Source: Purshia tridentata (Eukaryota > Streptophyta > Magnoliopsida > Rosales > Rosaceae). Taken from it: 64,000 nucleotides of DNA. Numbering within the stretch: the first letter of the stretch is position 1; the number at the start of each line of letters is the position of its first letter. Location of the stretch: NCBI GenBank assembly GCA_003254885.1, contig QANT01001192.1, positions 1 to 64,000 on the forward strand, given 5' to 3'. The notes below the pieces were generated by a model. That model saw only the letters and a program-made list of their open reading frames with translations, ran no database searches and was not told the origin of the DNA. Both the position numbers and the translations under genes were made by a program. Positions 35,222 through 46,699 of the stretch are shown here, one piece after another.

Positions 35222-36538
35222 GCCAAAGAAATCAAAGGCGTCACGGTTAGCTTGAGTCATGTGCCAAAGCTCCCAGAATGTAAGCTTATCTGGCACCGTA
35301 CGGGCATATTTGCTGAACATGTTCTCAAGATTTGCTGGAATGTACCTATAAGCATACATGGAAGACAGAATGACTTAAATTTGCAGCAGCTGAAATTTCA
35401 TGTGATTGTTTAATGACCTTGCAATTTCCAACAACGAATACATGATACAATCATACAACACAGACAAATAGCATTTGAAGTACAAGATTTTACACCAAAT
35501 TTGCACAAGTTTTTAGTGTGAACACATTAGCCACAATGGAGTCTGTTTTGAAGATGTAATGAAACTAACCATATTAGAGGAAATGTGAAAGAAATTTGAC
35601 GTCAATATTCCAATTAGGGTTTAGCAGTTCAATGTTGGAATATGGCAGATTTTAGGGATTAATTATGGACAGCCTATAGCAAATGCTAATAATAATGAAT
35701 GGGATTACTATCTCCTCAGAATGGAAGTCATCATTCATATGTACTTCTTTACTGGACAACAGGAATCCATAGATAATAAGCACATGATTTTAAGTAGTTT
35801 TTCACATTGAAAACATTAAGAAATTAATTAAACAAATTACCAATACATCTTTGTTTAGGTATATATATATGGGGAAGTAGTGTTACCTTCCCTCTGTGTC
35901 ATAGGTCCCTGAATCACTTCCATGCTTTGCCCTATGTATGTTTTTTACGTGTATTGCAAAGTAGGGAGAAGGTATCCATGTCTGCAAAAGAAATGAATCG
36001 CCATGTACAAAATAAACAGCAATACGTAGTTGTAGTGAGTGACAAATGAATTAGCAAAGGTAGCTAGCTGATCCCTTACAACATAGCCAACTTACAGGCA
36101 GAGTGGCATAACTCATTGCTCCATGGACAAGAACCATGAAAATGAAAGAAGCAACCGCATTAAATCCAAGTGCCCGAAATCCTGCAATTAAGAAATGGAT
36201 CGATCTAGAACATTATATATTATAACGCAAAACTAGTTTAACAATGTTTCAATTTTAACGTGGGATGTACCTCTAAATGTCTCGGCAGGGTAGATTATGC
36301 CATCATTGTCTTGGTCGAAGAAAGCTGCATGCTGCTGAAGCACAGACATGTCGGAATGCTTATGGCCCCAAGTGCCATTGATGTTGTCTATATCAGGTGC
36401 AGTCACAGCACGAGGCATGTAAGGCTTTGGGAGCTTCGTCTCCAAATCAGTCCGGACCTTCCTCTCCGCCGTGATCGGTGCTTTCTCGGCCACCGTTGCC
36501 ATCGCTTCATTTGATGCCTCCTGCTGCTCTGTCGCCAT
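34950..36538 (-). CDS. CLO: caleosin / peroxygenase (242 aa)
   Basis: Five coding exons in gene order: 36271-36538, 36096-36181, 35887-35981, 35220-35345, 34950-35103. The start at 36538 gives [13 protein letters not shown]. An EF-hand loop follows ([15 protein letters not shown]), preceded by the conserved HAAFF histidine. A hydrophobic hairpin runs from [15 protein letters not shown] to the proline knot ([10 protein letters not shown]). The C-terminal part has [19 protein letters not shown], the usual FFGWVASKLEW segment and [16 protein letters not shown]. Caleosins are heme peroxygenases of lipid bodies or ER membranes that oxidise fatty-acid hydroperoxides; the two conserved histidines bind heme and the EF-hand binds Ca2+. 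An N-terminal extension and 242 residues fit the longer (H-form) class. Intron 4 begins directly with a long CT run. Confidence 0.92.
35169..35216. repeat. GA/CT microsatellite at the caleosin intron 4 donor
   Basis: A pure GA run (CT on the gene strand) of about 48 bases. On the gene strand the intron begins GTTTCTCTCTCT, so the repeat starts only a few bases inside the 5' splice site. Confidence 0.9.
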
Positions 36539-37018
36539 CTTAATTTCAAACCTGAGATCAATTAATTAATCAATCTCAACTTGCTTACAACTGCCTATTA
36601 GAACCTCGACCCTGCTCTAATTATTAATTAATTAATTAATATCAAATATATATGCATTGATTGAAAATTAAGCACAACAAACTCCAAGTGACTCGCAGTG
36701 GTTGCCGCTGGACACTCGTATGGGTTGGTAACTTTGTATGTACGTGGAACTGTGGAAGGACCTGCTGCCTCAAGGCTCACGCTAACTGCATGCACTCATT
36801 AGTAGATAATCATTTCTTACGCTTATGACTTATTCATCAAAAGTCAAAACTAAGTTTGGGTCTAATTCGAGTATCAAACCAGGCTACCCATTACATTATA
36901 TTAATTGGTTTACTATTCATACCCAAGAATTTAATCATCGCACCAATGTTTCAATAAATTTGTTAATGGGGGAGTTTACCTTATGCAACACATTAGTTTA
37001 ACAAGCGCCTATGTATAT

Positions 37019-37059
37019 ATACCTCTCTCGGCCTTTTGGCTAAGATCTCAAGTGTAGTA
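37019..37059 (+). pseudogene. truncated U2 snRNA 5' fragment
   Basis: The sequence reads ATACCT, then CTCGGCCTTTTGGCTAAGAT, then AAGTGTAGTA. This is the 5' end of spliceosomal U2 snRNA, including the branch-site recognition GTAGTA. A TC insertion follows AAGATC. Similarity stops right after GTAGTA, so the Sm site and 3' stem-loops are missing. The plant upstream sequence element (GTCCCACATCG type) is not present upstream. It is therefore a dead partial copy, probably retroposed or captured. Confidence 0.85.
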
Positions 37060-37680
37060 CTCCAAATGCAACAAATTAATGTTGTTTGTAAATAGGACTA
37101 ACAGAGTTGCCCTAGTGTTTTACGAAATTTGTTTTTTTTTTTTTTGGTCAGGGCTTTATGAAATTTGTTAATCTTTAATGCAATCTTGAATATGAGATGT
37201 CATCATGTTTTGACTCCACAATTATTATGTATAACCGTAATATTGTCATATACTATAATTAATTTACGTGTTTTAATATGAGTGAATGTTATTAATAATG
37301 TGTTTTAAAAATTAAATTCATCGTCCATTCATATTATCATTTGTAGATTAATTATATGATGTGACTAATTTTCCACACTCTCAAAGATGATTCATTAGCT
37401 TTACTGCCATTACCATTAATATATTCTTTTCACCCCATCTTCCATGTATGGTTTCTTCCTCTACATTATATTATTGACAAGTTAAAAATTGATAGGGTAC
37501 CTCTAGCTAAAATATTTAGGAATGATATGAAATATTATTCAAATTGTGCGTAAGTTAGTCCGAACGCCCTTAACCATCTAACAAAAAAAAATTTTAGTTT
37601 ACTTTTTATTTTTTAGTTATATGTGATAAAATTCATATGATAATTTGAAAATTTGTATTAACTTATTTCTAAATGACTAA

Positions 37681-38080
37681 TATTTGGGTCACCCCTTGGG
37701 GATACCTCAAGGTCAGCCAACTTCTTAAAATTATAATTTCGACAATATTAGCACATAATCAGAATCGTTTACATTTTAAATCATTTATGAAAAAATTCAG
37801 TTCAATCCAAAATCATTTAGTTATAGAATTTTTGGTAATTAAATAGAAAAAATCAACGGTTTGGTCAAAAAATCACTCTTTTATCCGAAACCATTTATTT
37901 TTTCATTTAATTGATAACAATTATATAACCAAACGATTTTCGATTGAGTTGATTATTTGTATAATTGATCTATAATAGGTGATCTAAAATGTAAACGGTT
38001 CCGATTATGTATTGGTATTATCAAAATTATAATTTAGAGACATAGAATGAGCTTGAGGCCCCCAAAAAGTGATTCAAAAA
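37681..38080. mobile_element. hairpin MITE (~400 bp inverted repeat)
   Basis: The left arm (about 37681-37865) and right arm (about 37875-38080) are reverse complements with moderate divergence. Matched phrases include ATAATCAGAATCGTTTACAT on the left against ATGTAAACGGTTCCGATTAT on the right, and ACCCCTTGGGGATACCTCAAG on the left against CTTGAGGCCCCCAAAAAGTG on the right. No coding capacity is present. The element folds almost end to end, fitting a non-autonomous DNA transposon. Superfamily and target-site duplication were not determined. Confidence 0.7.
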
Positions 38081-39344
38081 TTGTTCTTTCTAAATAGCTT
38101 AAGAAAGAAAAAAAAAAAAAAAAGGGGGTCGTCATCACAGCTCTATCCAATAAATTTCTGTGGTAACTGGTAAATAATTACCGGGGTAAAAAAAAAAAAA
38201 AAGGAGTAGACTCAAGCATAAATGAGAAATATCATAAAATAAAAAAAAGAGGGACCACTTGAGTGGGACCCACTAGCCTTGTGTCGCAGCCAATTAGACC
38301 ACCACCAGTATTCTTCTAAAATCACTACTGTTTTTTTTTTTTGACCAAACAAATCACTACTGTTAATTACTCATCAAATCAATGAAAAGATCAAAATTCA
38401 TTGGCACTGCTTAACATTTTCCGAGTCATCATCACAGAAAGAGAGACAAAAGAAGACAAATACGTTCTCTCTTTCTTGTGCGAGAGGAGTTCGTGTGAGA
38501 TTAAGTCAAGAAGACAACAGCCATCGCCATGTCATACCTTGTATCTTTCAGAATCTTTCACAAACAGTGCTTTCCCAATTCCTAATCTTCGCTGCGTGCT
38601 TTAGAAGCCCCAAAGCTCTCAACTTTGATTCAAAGTCCAGCTTTTGCGTTTCAATTTTCGGTTTTATTACTTGGGTAAGATTGGTCGATACCTACTTTCA
38701 GTTATTGTTTATATACATTATATTCTCTGAAATTATTGAAAATCAGTGTGCTTTTAATCTTCTTCTTCTTGTGTTTTGTACTGGGTTGTCTTTAATTTTG
38801 AACGTAGAATTTGATAATATGCGGTTTGGGCTGCTGGGTTACTTTGCTTTTGCTCTTCGGGCTGTTTCGGTGTTACTGGTTTATGTACGTCTAGATGTGT
38901 TTGTGATGCTAAGTGGGAATATATTGATTATAGTTGTTCAAGGGATTGAGATTATGGATGGTTTGAAAGGAATTGATAAAAATTTAAAGTTTTAAACTCC
39001 TTTAATATTAAATCCTTGAGAATAAGTTTAGGCTTTTTTTCGGGCCCTGAAGTTTAAGCATTTTGGTTTTTTTACATACAGTAAATACTTTACTTTAACC
39101 AGCATCTTTTCATTTGTTCTGTCATTTTCTTCTCACAGATACCAGAAATCGCCTCTTTGAATGATAGTGAATGTGAAAATTAGCCAGTATGGGTTTAAAA
39201 CTCTCCTTATAGTGTAAATGTTGCTCCTATTATGTTGGCAATGAAGAATAAGTTTGTGAGAGTGGCTGAGAAAATACTACCTGGGCACTCTTGATATACA
39301 GACAAGCACCCTGCTTTTTTTATTTAAAGATAAGATGCAAACCG

Positions 39345-42095
39345 ATGAGTAACTTGGGGGCTTCCAAAGCTATGTCTTCATCATTTCCAAATCTCCCTAC
39401 CTCCATGGATGACAAGTATTCCAAATTGCCAGATTCTTTTCAGGTTTCCTCACAAAGGGAGAAGACTGTATCTTCTATGTTACCACAGGCTTCTTCCCCG
39501 GGGCACTTATTTTCATCATCTCCCAGGCTCCCCAATGACATTCATATTTCTTCCGTTTCCCCTTGTGAAAGGCATTCCCAACATTCCCCAGTCATTTTTA
39601 AGTCATCAGGTGATGGAAAATCATTGTCACTGACCCATTCTTCCCATTCAAAAGTACAGTCTACAGCATTGATTAGTTACCCTGTAGAAACTAAGGATAT
39701 TTCCTGGTGCTCAGATTCAATTCAGGATTTTCTTCATTTTTCCGAAAATGTCACTGACCTGAATGGGCTGGTGGATAGTAGTGCTGGTGTCATAACATCA
39801 GAGGATCATGTTGAAAAGACGGATTGGTCTGATTGGGATCCATTAATTTCCTTTGATGATGCTCTGGACCCAAATTGGGAGCTTCATGTTGATGCCAATG
39901 CAGTGGATCCCAAACCAAAGGTGTGTTTTCCGTACTTTTGAAGTGCCTGTTGCATTATTACGTAGTCAGTGTTTTCAATGGAGCTGCAACTTCTTGATAA
40001 GTTCATGGCTTTTCTATTCTTTACAGAATAATCAGTTTTCAAAAAATTGAACATTCTCATTGAAATTTACTCAATGTCTTTACTCTGCTTATAATTAATT
40101 TAGAACTTCTAACAATGTGCCAGGTGTTGAATCCATATTCTGATATCTTGGTGCAGCAACCCCAACAGCAGCAGCCCCAGATTCAACTGCATCAGGCAGT
40201 ACAATCTGGAGAATTTTCTCCTGGCCCCGACTCATTGTCCACTGCAGCCCCAACCAAGCCCAGAATGCGTTGGACACAAGAACTTCATGAGGCCTTTGTG
40301 GAAGCTGTCAACCAGCTTGGTGGTAGTGAACGTGGGTTACACATCTTATCATCTTATAGTTCTTTATTTCTGTAAGTCTGAGAGAAATCACAGAGCTTTT
40401 TCTGTCATTGACTAATAACTTTAACAAACAGGAGCCACTCCCAAGGGTATCTTAAACCTCATGAAAGTTGAAAGCCTGACAATCTATCATGTAAAAAGCC
40501 ATTTACAGGTAGGTTGATATATTTCTATCCTTGATTACTTCCCTATAACAACCTGGTGGTTGGTTTTATTGTTTTTTCTGGACCTTTTCTTTTCTTTTAA
40601 ATTTCAGAAATATAGAACAGCCAGATACAAACCAGAGTCATCAGAAGGTAATGATCACCTCCTTTGTTCTTCTTCTCTGATGTTTTGCTCAAAAGAATCA
40701 TTGACACTTTTGGCTTGCAAAATTATCACTCACAAAAATGTTTTGATTTCTAGGTGGTTTATCTAATTAGCCCTGCTGGCAGTGATTAACAGTTTTGTGT
40801 TCCTAGATGATTAAACTTTTATTCAAACTCTTGCAATACTAAGCAGCGTTTCATATATACATTTCTCTTTTCCCTCACCTCCTATGTTTTTGTGTGTATG
40901 AACTAATACAATACATAATTTGCTTTGTTTTTTAAACTTTACAAAGCTCTGAAGTCTGAATATATATATATATATATATGCATATACATAAAAGAATTTA
41001 GTAGTTAAGTGATGAGTAAATTATGTTTTTTTTTTGTTTTTTTCAGGAAATTATGAGAAAACTCCGACTCCTGTTGAAGAAATTAATTCTCTAGACTTGA
41101 AAGCGTATGTATTTTTCCTTCACCCTGAATATTGAAGAATATGCATCTTACTCTTTATCTTTAGTTTTCTTTTCCTTTTATCTTCTATATTTTGGTCCCA
41201 TAGCTATATCTATGTTACTTTGACTATGTTTTTTTTTCTATTAGGACAGAAGTTTCAAGTATTAAGCCATGCAACTGTGAATGTTTGACAGTTTAGTGAG
41301 AGATCTGTCCTACTTTAGGACCAAACTTTATTATATTAGAAAGCTAATAGTTTCCTTACAACTCTAGTTACTTGTTACTTTTTACCCTTTCTTCATTAAA
41401 TGGTACTCGGAGAAAATTTCCAGATTTATCTTCTTCTTTTTTTGGAATAGCATTCTTAATGTAATTTTAGCTGCTAAAATAGTTTTTCACCTATATTTAT
41501 CTTCTGATTTATTTTTGAGCTATTAAGTTGAAATTCGGCTCTGCAACTTTTACAGGAGTATGGGGATTACTGAAGCATTGCGGTTGCAGGTGGAACTCCA
41601 GAAGCGACTTCATGAACAACTTGAGGTATGCAGTTGGAGGGTAGCATTGCCTTCTTTACTTTCTGTTTAGAAGTGTGTAATAATTTACAATAGTATTAAT
41701 GCTATTGTTGCTACACAATCATTATCATCAAGTTCTTATGTTATAGTTTGTTCTTCCAGGATCAGAGAAAGTTGCAGTTGCAAATTGAAGAACAAGGAAA
41801 GTACCTTGAGAAGATGTTTGAGCAACAAAGAAAAATGGAAGACAACAAGGTCAAGCCCACATCATTCCCCTTGGATGACCACTCTGCTCCCCCATCAAAT
41901 ATTGTGCTTCCTTCCCCTGGCGATGATAAATCAGAAAACTCCAAACATGATGATACTAGAACAGGAATTGACTCTAATAATGGCTGCACTTCCTTGGAAG
42001 AAACCAAAAATCACGAGGATCCTGACCGCCCAGGTGATGTTGAGTGTGGTGCCCCACCCACAAAACGAGTGAGGACTGGAAGTTTTAGCAGTTGA
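39345..42095 (+). CDS. PHR1: PHR1-like MYB-CC transcription factor (454 aa)
   Basis: Seven coding exons: 39345-39920, 40124-40331, 40432-40508, 40608-40647, 41047-41104, 41556-41625, 41760-42095. The Met chosen ([20 protein letters not shown]) begins the conserved N-terminal block of the clade. Some relatives start 15-20 residues earlier, so an extra upstream exon is possible. The single MYB (GARP-type) repeat spans about residues 237-294 ([20 protein letters not shown] and [13 protein letters not shown]). The coiled-coil MYB-CC region lies at about 325-372 ([18 protein letters not shown], then [15 protein letters not shown]). This is the PHR1/PHL group, nuclear activators that bind P1BS sites (GNATATNC) in phosphate-starvation genes and are held back by SPX proteins when phosphate is plentiful. 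The tail is acidic and ends [11 protein letters not shown]. Confidence 0.93.
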
Positions 42096-43243
42096 TTTTC
42101 TTAGTATTGAAATCTCATCGTGGGAGTTGGTCTTGGCTGGTAAGGTTTGATGGAGAGCATGTGAATTATGGTAGGACGTCGAACCAAGCTGACTGGAATG
42201 AGGAAGCTTCTAGAGTTTCCTCTTGTGTAAACGTTGACATGTTTGCTTCGTTCGAGAGTTTCCTGATTAGCATTCCTCTGACTAGGGATATATTCTGCAT
42301 TGGGAAATGTCAATACCTAGAATGATGGGTTTACTTTTTATGTTTATGAGATGCTTATTGTTTAAGAGAAGACATTGATTCCATAATTAACACATAGGCT
42401 GGAGTGAGGTTGACCGTTGATGTGATCATTTAGTTGTGGTTGCTTGGTTGACGTTAAATAAACATGATCAATAATATCTATTACCTGACTTCTCTCTCTT
42501 GGCTTTCTTTAATTAGATCTCACTTTCTTTTTTTGGCGAACTAGATCTCACCGTTTAGCTCACATAAAGTGAAGGGTATAATTTTAAATACATAGATTAG
42601 ATTAACGCTGGCCGATTCGATCACTAAGCAATTTTCGTGAATTTTGGAATGTTTGATAAAGCGGCGACGGTCTTGACTTTTCGAGAATTTCTAGCCCAAG
42701 TTAAACTCTCTATGTATTACCCTGATTGAAAGCTAAATTTCTTAACTTAATTACAAGTAAATTAGGCCCTAATTAGGCTAACCGAAATCCCTATAAATTA
42801 GACCAGAGAAAAAAAAAATACCACAAAGCTCTTGATACTAAAAAGCATCTAATACAATTTACTATTATTGAAGTATATAATTATAACTAACCATTTCTTC
42901 TTATTATTGTTATCAATGTTGAAAATTAATAAATTTCTTACTTCTTTCTTTACCATTTTTTATCTATTACATGATAAGAGTTTTGACCGACCTTGTCCGA
43001 CTCATAACATCACCAGCATTGAACAATGAAAATTGAACAGTACTATTCATTATCTACAGGTGAAGAGAAGAAACAATTGGTTGATTTTAGTTTTACATTG
43101 ATCAACGTTGAGTTGGGCTTAAAAAATAAAACATATTAAAATTACATTTGATGGTGATAACTGATAAGTATATGGATAAGTGGACTCAAAACGCATAATC
43201 AAAAATAGTGAGAAAGAAGCAAGTTGGGTGTTGGCTCGCAAGG
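42096..43243. other. intergenic region upstream of PEX12
   Basis: Holds the PHR1-like 3' flank and the PEX12 promoter. It is AT-rich and no repeat or RNA gene is recognised. Confidence 0.5.
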
Positions 43244-46186
43244 ATGTTGTTTCAGGTGGGAGGGCAAGGGACTCGGCCCACCTTCTTCGAGATGGCGGCG
43301 GCTCAGCAGCTCCCCGCCAGTCTCCGCGCCGCTCTCACTTATTCCGTCGGCGTAAGTGCCTTTCAATTTCCAGTTTTGTTTCTGGGTTTTGGGTTTTGGT
43401 TCGTTGAGGATTGAATGATTGATTTCTCTGTAAATGACAAATGTCAAAGGTTTTAGCTTTACGAAGACCCTTCCTCCACCGGGTCTTAGACTATGAGGAT
43501 GAGTTCTTTGCCTTCCTCATGCTCATTCTCGAAACCCATAGCTTACGAACTACAGGTGATTTTCCCAATTCATTTTCCTCCTTTGGAATCATAGGAATTA
43601 CTCTCTTTTTCGTTTCACTGAATGACTGTTACCATCTACTGTAATTGTTTTTCTTTTTTCTGGGTCCTATTCTCTTCAGATGCTTCGTTTTCTGAGTCTC
43701 TATATGGATTAAGAAGGAGGGCTGTGAAGATAAGAGTCCAAAAGGATGATGCTCGATTGAGCCCAGGTGATGGAATTCATCACTCTGGATTAGAGAAGCG
43801 CCAAAAAGTTCTTTCAGTCGTATTTTTGGTACTCCCCTGCTTATTTTGTTTATCCTTTTTTTTTTCGGATATGTCGATTTCTTTTCTCTTATAGCTATAG
43901 CTCTATGAAAGAGTAATGATTTGTGAACTCATGTGTACTAGGTTGTATTGCCTTACTTTAAGTCGAAATTGCATTCAATCTACAATCAAGAAAGGGAAGC
44001 CAGGCTTCAAGCAAGTTTATGGGGACACAGTGATGAACGATTTGATGATGCTGACATGTTCGATAGAGGGGAGGATTCTGTTGTTTCAAGAGGAACTTTG
44101 GACGTGGAAGCATCAATTTGGACACGTTTGGCAAGGAAGATCAAGAAATTTATAGGTGCTTGCTACCCGTGGCTACATGCTAGTAGTGAAGGTATGTATG
44201 CGCAAATTTCTTGCTGGATCCTTATTTGCAAAGAATAACTTTTGTTTTTTCTTGTTTGATTTTGTTTCAGTTGAATCTATATGCCGAACTCTGCTTAGAA
44301 GTACTGTAGTTCTTTATTCATGTAAACTGTTACCATAAGAACCTCTGGTTAGATTATCCATTCTAACTTAGAACTGATGATGCAGGATTTTCATTTGCGT
44401 ATCAGATGTTATACTTGTTGGATGCGACTGGATTTTATTCGTTAGGATTACATGTGCTTGGGATTCATGTCTGTCGAGCCACAGGGCAAGAACTGGTATA
44501 GTGTGACTGAATTTAGTGTGGTTCTTTTGCATTCTTCTGTTTATATTTTTAGTGCATTTAGTCAAAGAATTTTCTGGTACTGTATATTTTGTCTGTTGAA
44601 TGTTTTTACAACCTACGAGAGTGAGAAAAATGATACTTCACTTGGTCATGACTCATTATTTTTCAATTTTATAATTAAATAGTTGAGATATAGTTTTTTG
44701 GTGTCAAGGTAGATGGATACTTCTTCTAGAATTTCAAAAACAAGAAGCCGTGAACGTGAGAGACTTCGTGGTCCTCCATGGTTGAAGGTATAATTTCATT
44801 TGGTTAGTTTGTATAATAGCTTTAACCAATTCTTTATTCTGTACTATATTTATTTGTGGAAGGTAACAAGACCAATGCTTTTGTCTCTATTTATGAGTTT
44901 TATTCAAAATCATATTGGTTTGAATCATATGATACTAAGGCCGTACTCACATATGCAAGTAGTCAGCTATTCTAATTCTATTCTGTTAGTGATAATTATG
45001 ATGTAATTTACCATACAGGCATTACAAGGAGCATTGCTCAGCTGTACATACACAGTGCTTGATTATGCACAGACTGGGTTAATTGCAGCAGTATTCTTTT
45101 TTAAAGTGAGTGTGGCTTACCTATCTATGATGTTATGACTTTTGTAATAATGGAAAAAACTTTTCTCTTATCCCTCTGAAAAAAAAAATTCCCGGAGTGC
45201 AAAGTTTGAACATCGAAATATATTAAGTAATAATCATAGCAGGATAAATGTTTTTTCATGTTCTTCAATTCACATTGAATGAAGCATCTGACCTTACATT
45301 TTTATTGTTTTTGTCATTTTTTCTCTCTTACTCATCATCATGTTATTTGACTTGAATTAAACTCATAGATGATGGAATGGTGGTACCAATCTGCTGAAGA
45401 GAGAATGTCAGCTCCAACCATATACCCCCCACCACCTCCGCCTCCTCCTCCCCAGGTGAAGTTCTTTAGATCCATCTTAGCTTTTGCAAGTCCAAATATT
45501 TAGTTGAATTGTAGTATCTAGTGATCACAAATAAAAATGAAAAATAAAATAAAAAATAAAAAATCCTTCTAGGGTTGAAAATGAGATTGAGTTATGAAGG
45601 AATTGAAGTTATGTTTTATTGAAACGCTTACAGTTGTCATTTCCAGTGTATCATAAGTCATGCTATGTTGCTTAAATAATCAAGTCTAACCCATCATCCT
45701 AAACAGGTTGCCAAAGAGGGGATTCCACTGCCACCCAATAGAGCCCTTTGTCCTCTCTGTTCACAGAGGCGTGCAAATCCATCTGTAGTTACAGTTTCTG
45801 GGTTTGTCTTCTGCTATGCCTGCATTTTCAAGTATATTTCTCAGGTGGGGCCTCCAGAAGTGTTAATTTTAGTTGACGAACTTCTAAAGCTTATGTTTCT
45901 ATATAGTGGAATCCCGACATTTATCCTTGGACTTCCCTGTTTTAGTTGTTAAGGATAACGGCTAAGAAGAAGGCCTTAAAATCTTCTTTGGAACCAAGTA
46001 TACATGTTGATCTTGTATCAAGCTTGGTAGCTTTTTCCTTAGCACTAGTACTCTATTATTAATACATTCATCTCATGTGACCAAGTGTCTGTCTATGGAT
46101 CTTTGTTGATGCAGTATAAGCGCTGTCCGATCACATTGATGCCTTCTACCATCGAGCAGATAAGGAGGCTCTTTCACGATGTGTAG
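43244..46186 (+). CDS. PEX12: peroxin-12, peroxisomal RING E3 component (393 aa)
   Basis: Ten coding exons: 43244-43351, 43450-43555, 43680-43828, 43942-44191, 44386-44495, 44713-44787, 45019-45105, 45369-45455, 45707-45844, 46115-46186. The result is 393 residues, the same length as Arabidopsis PEX12 as I recall it. Landmarks are MLFQVGGQGTRPTFFEMAA, the SGLEKRQKVLSVVFLVVLPY membrane segment, LLDATGFYSLGLHVLGI, TSSRISK, and a poly-Pro stretch. The C-terminal zinc-binding domain is a reduced RING (LCPLC, VFCYACIFK, KRCPITLMP). PEX12 is a peroxisomal membrane protein. With PEX2 and PEX10 it forms the ubiquitin-ligase channel that recycles the PEX5 import receptor. Its 3' end faces the next gene, about 510 bases from that gene's stop. 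Confidence 0.96.
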
Positions 46187-46699
46187 AAAACCCAACTGGT
46201 TATATATTGAACGAGAAATAACATATTTCCTTTGCCAAAGGTTTTGTAATTGTAATATGGTGCTTTGTTAGGGGAGTCGTATTGCCTCTTTAGGGAAACT
46301 GACAAACTGTAGTATGGGGAAAACAAAAAAGGAAGAATAAAGACGAATTATTTCTTTTTATATATTTCATGTGTTCTCTTACAGGTCGATATTAAATTCA
46401 CAGATATACAAACTGCACTGTCAATTGATGGTGATATGTTTATTAATATTTGTGTTTCCATGACAAGTTCATTAGCCGAATTTTTCAGGATTTAACTAGT
46501 TAGTTGCATACTGAAAAGTAAGATAATTTACTTGTGAAAAGACAATTAGAAACTTGACAAAATTTCCTTATTATTGGACAGAAAAACCTGAGTACACCCT
46601 TGGAATTCAAAACAATTGGGATTGCATGAATATTCACAACACATTTACGGAATACCCCATCTGATCCTCCATTGGTATAATTGGTAGACATGCTAAGCT

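Larger units (their letters stand above)
36539..39344. other. intergenic region between caleosin and PHR1-like genes
   Basis: Upstream DNA of two divergent genes. It contains a U2 snRNA 5' fragment, a hairpin element at 37681-38080 and the PHR1-like leader. Leader evidence: a donor (TTGG then GTAAGA) at about 38675 and an acceptor (GATATACAG) at about 39301 suggest a 5'-UTR intron of about 0.6 kb. No other gene is seen. Confidence 0.5.

Noticed and set aside
40978-40985. GCATATAC, a match to the P1BS consensus, in a PHR1-like intron
   Set aside because: An 8-base degenerate motif inside a TA-rich microsatellite is expected by chance; autoregulation is not supported.
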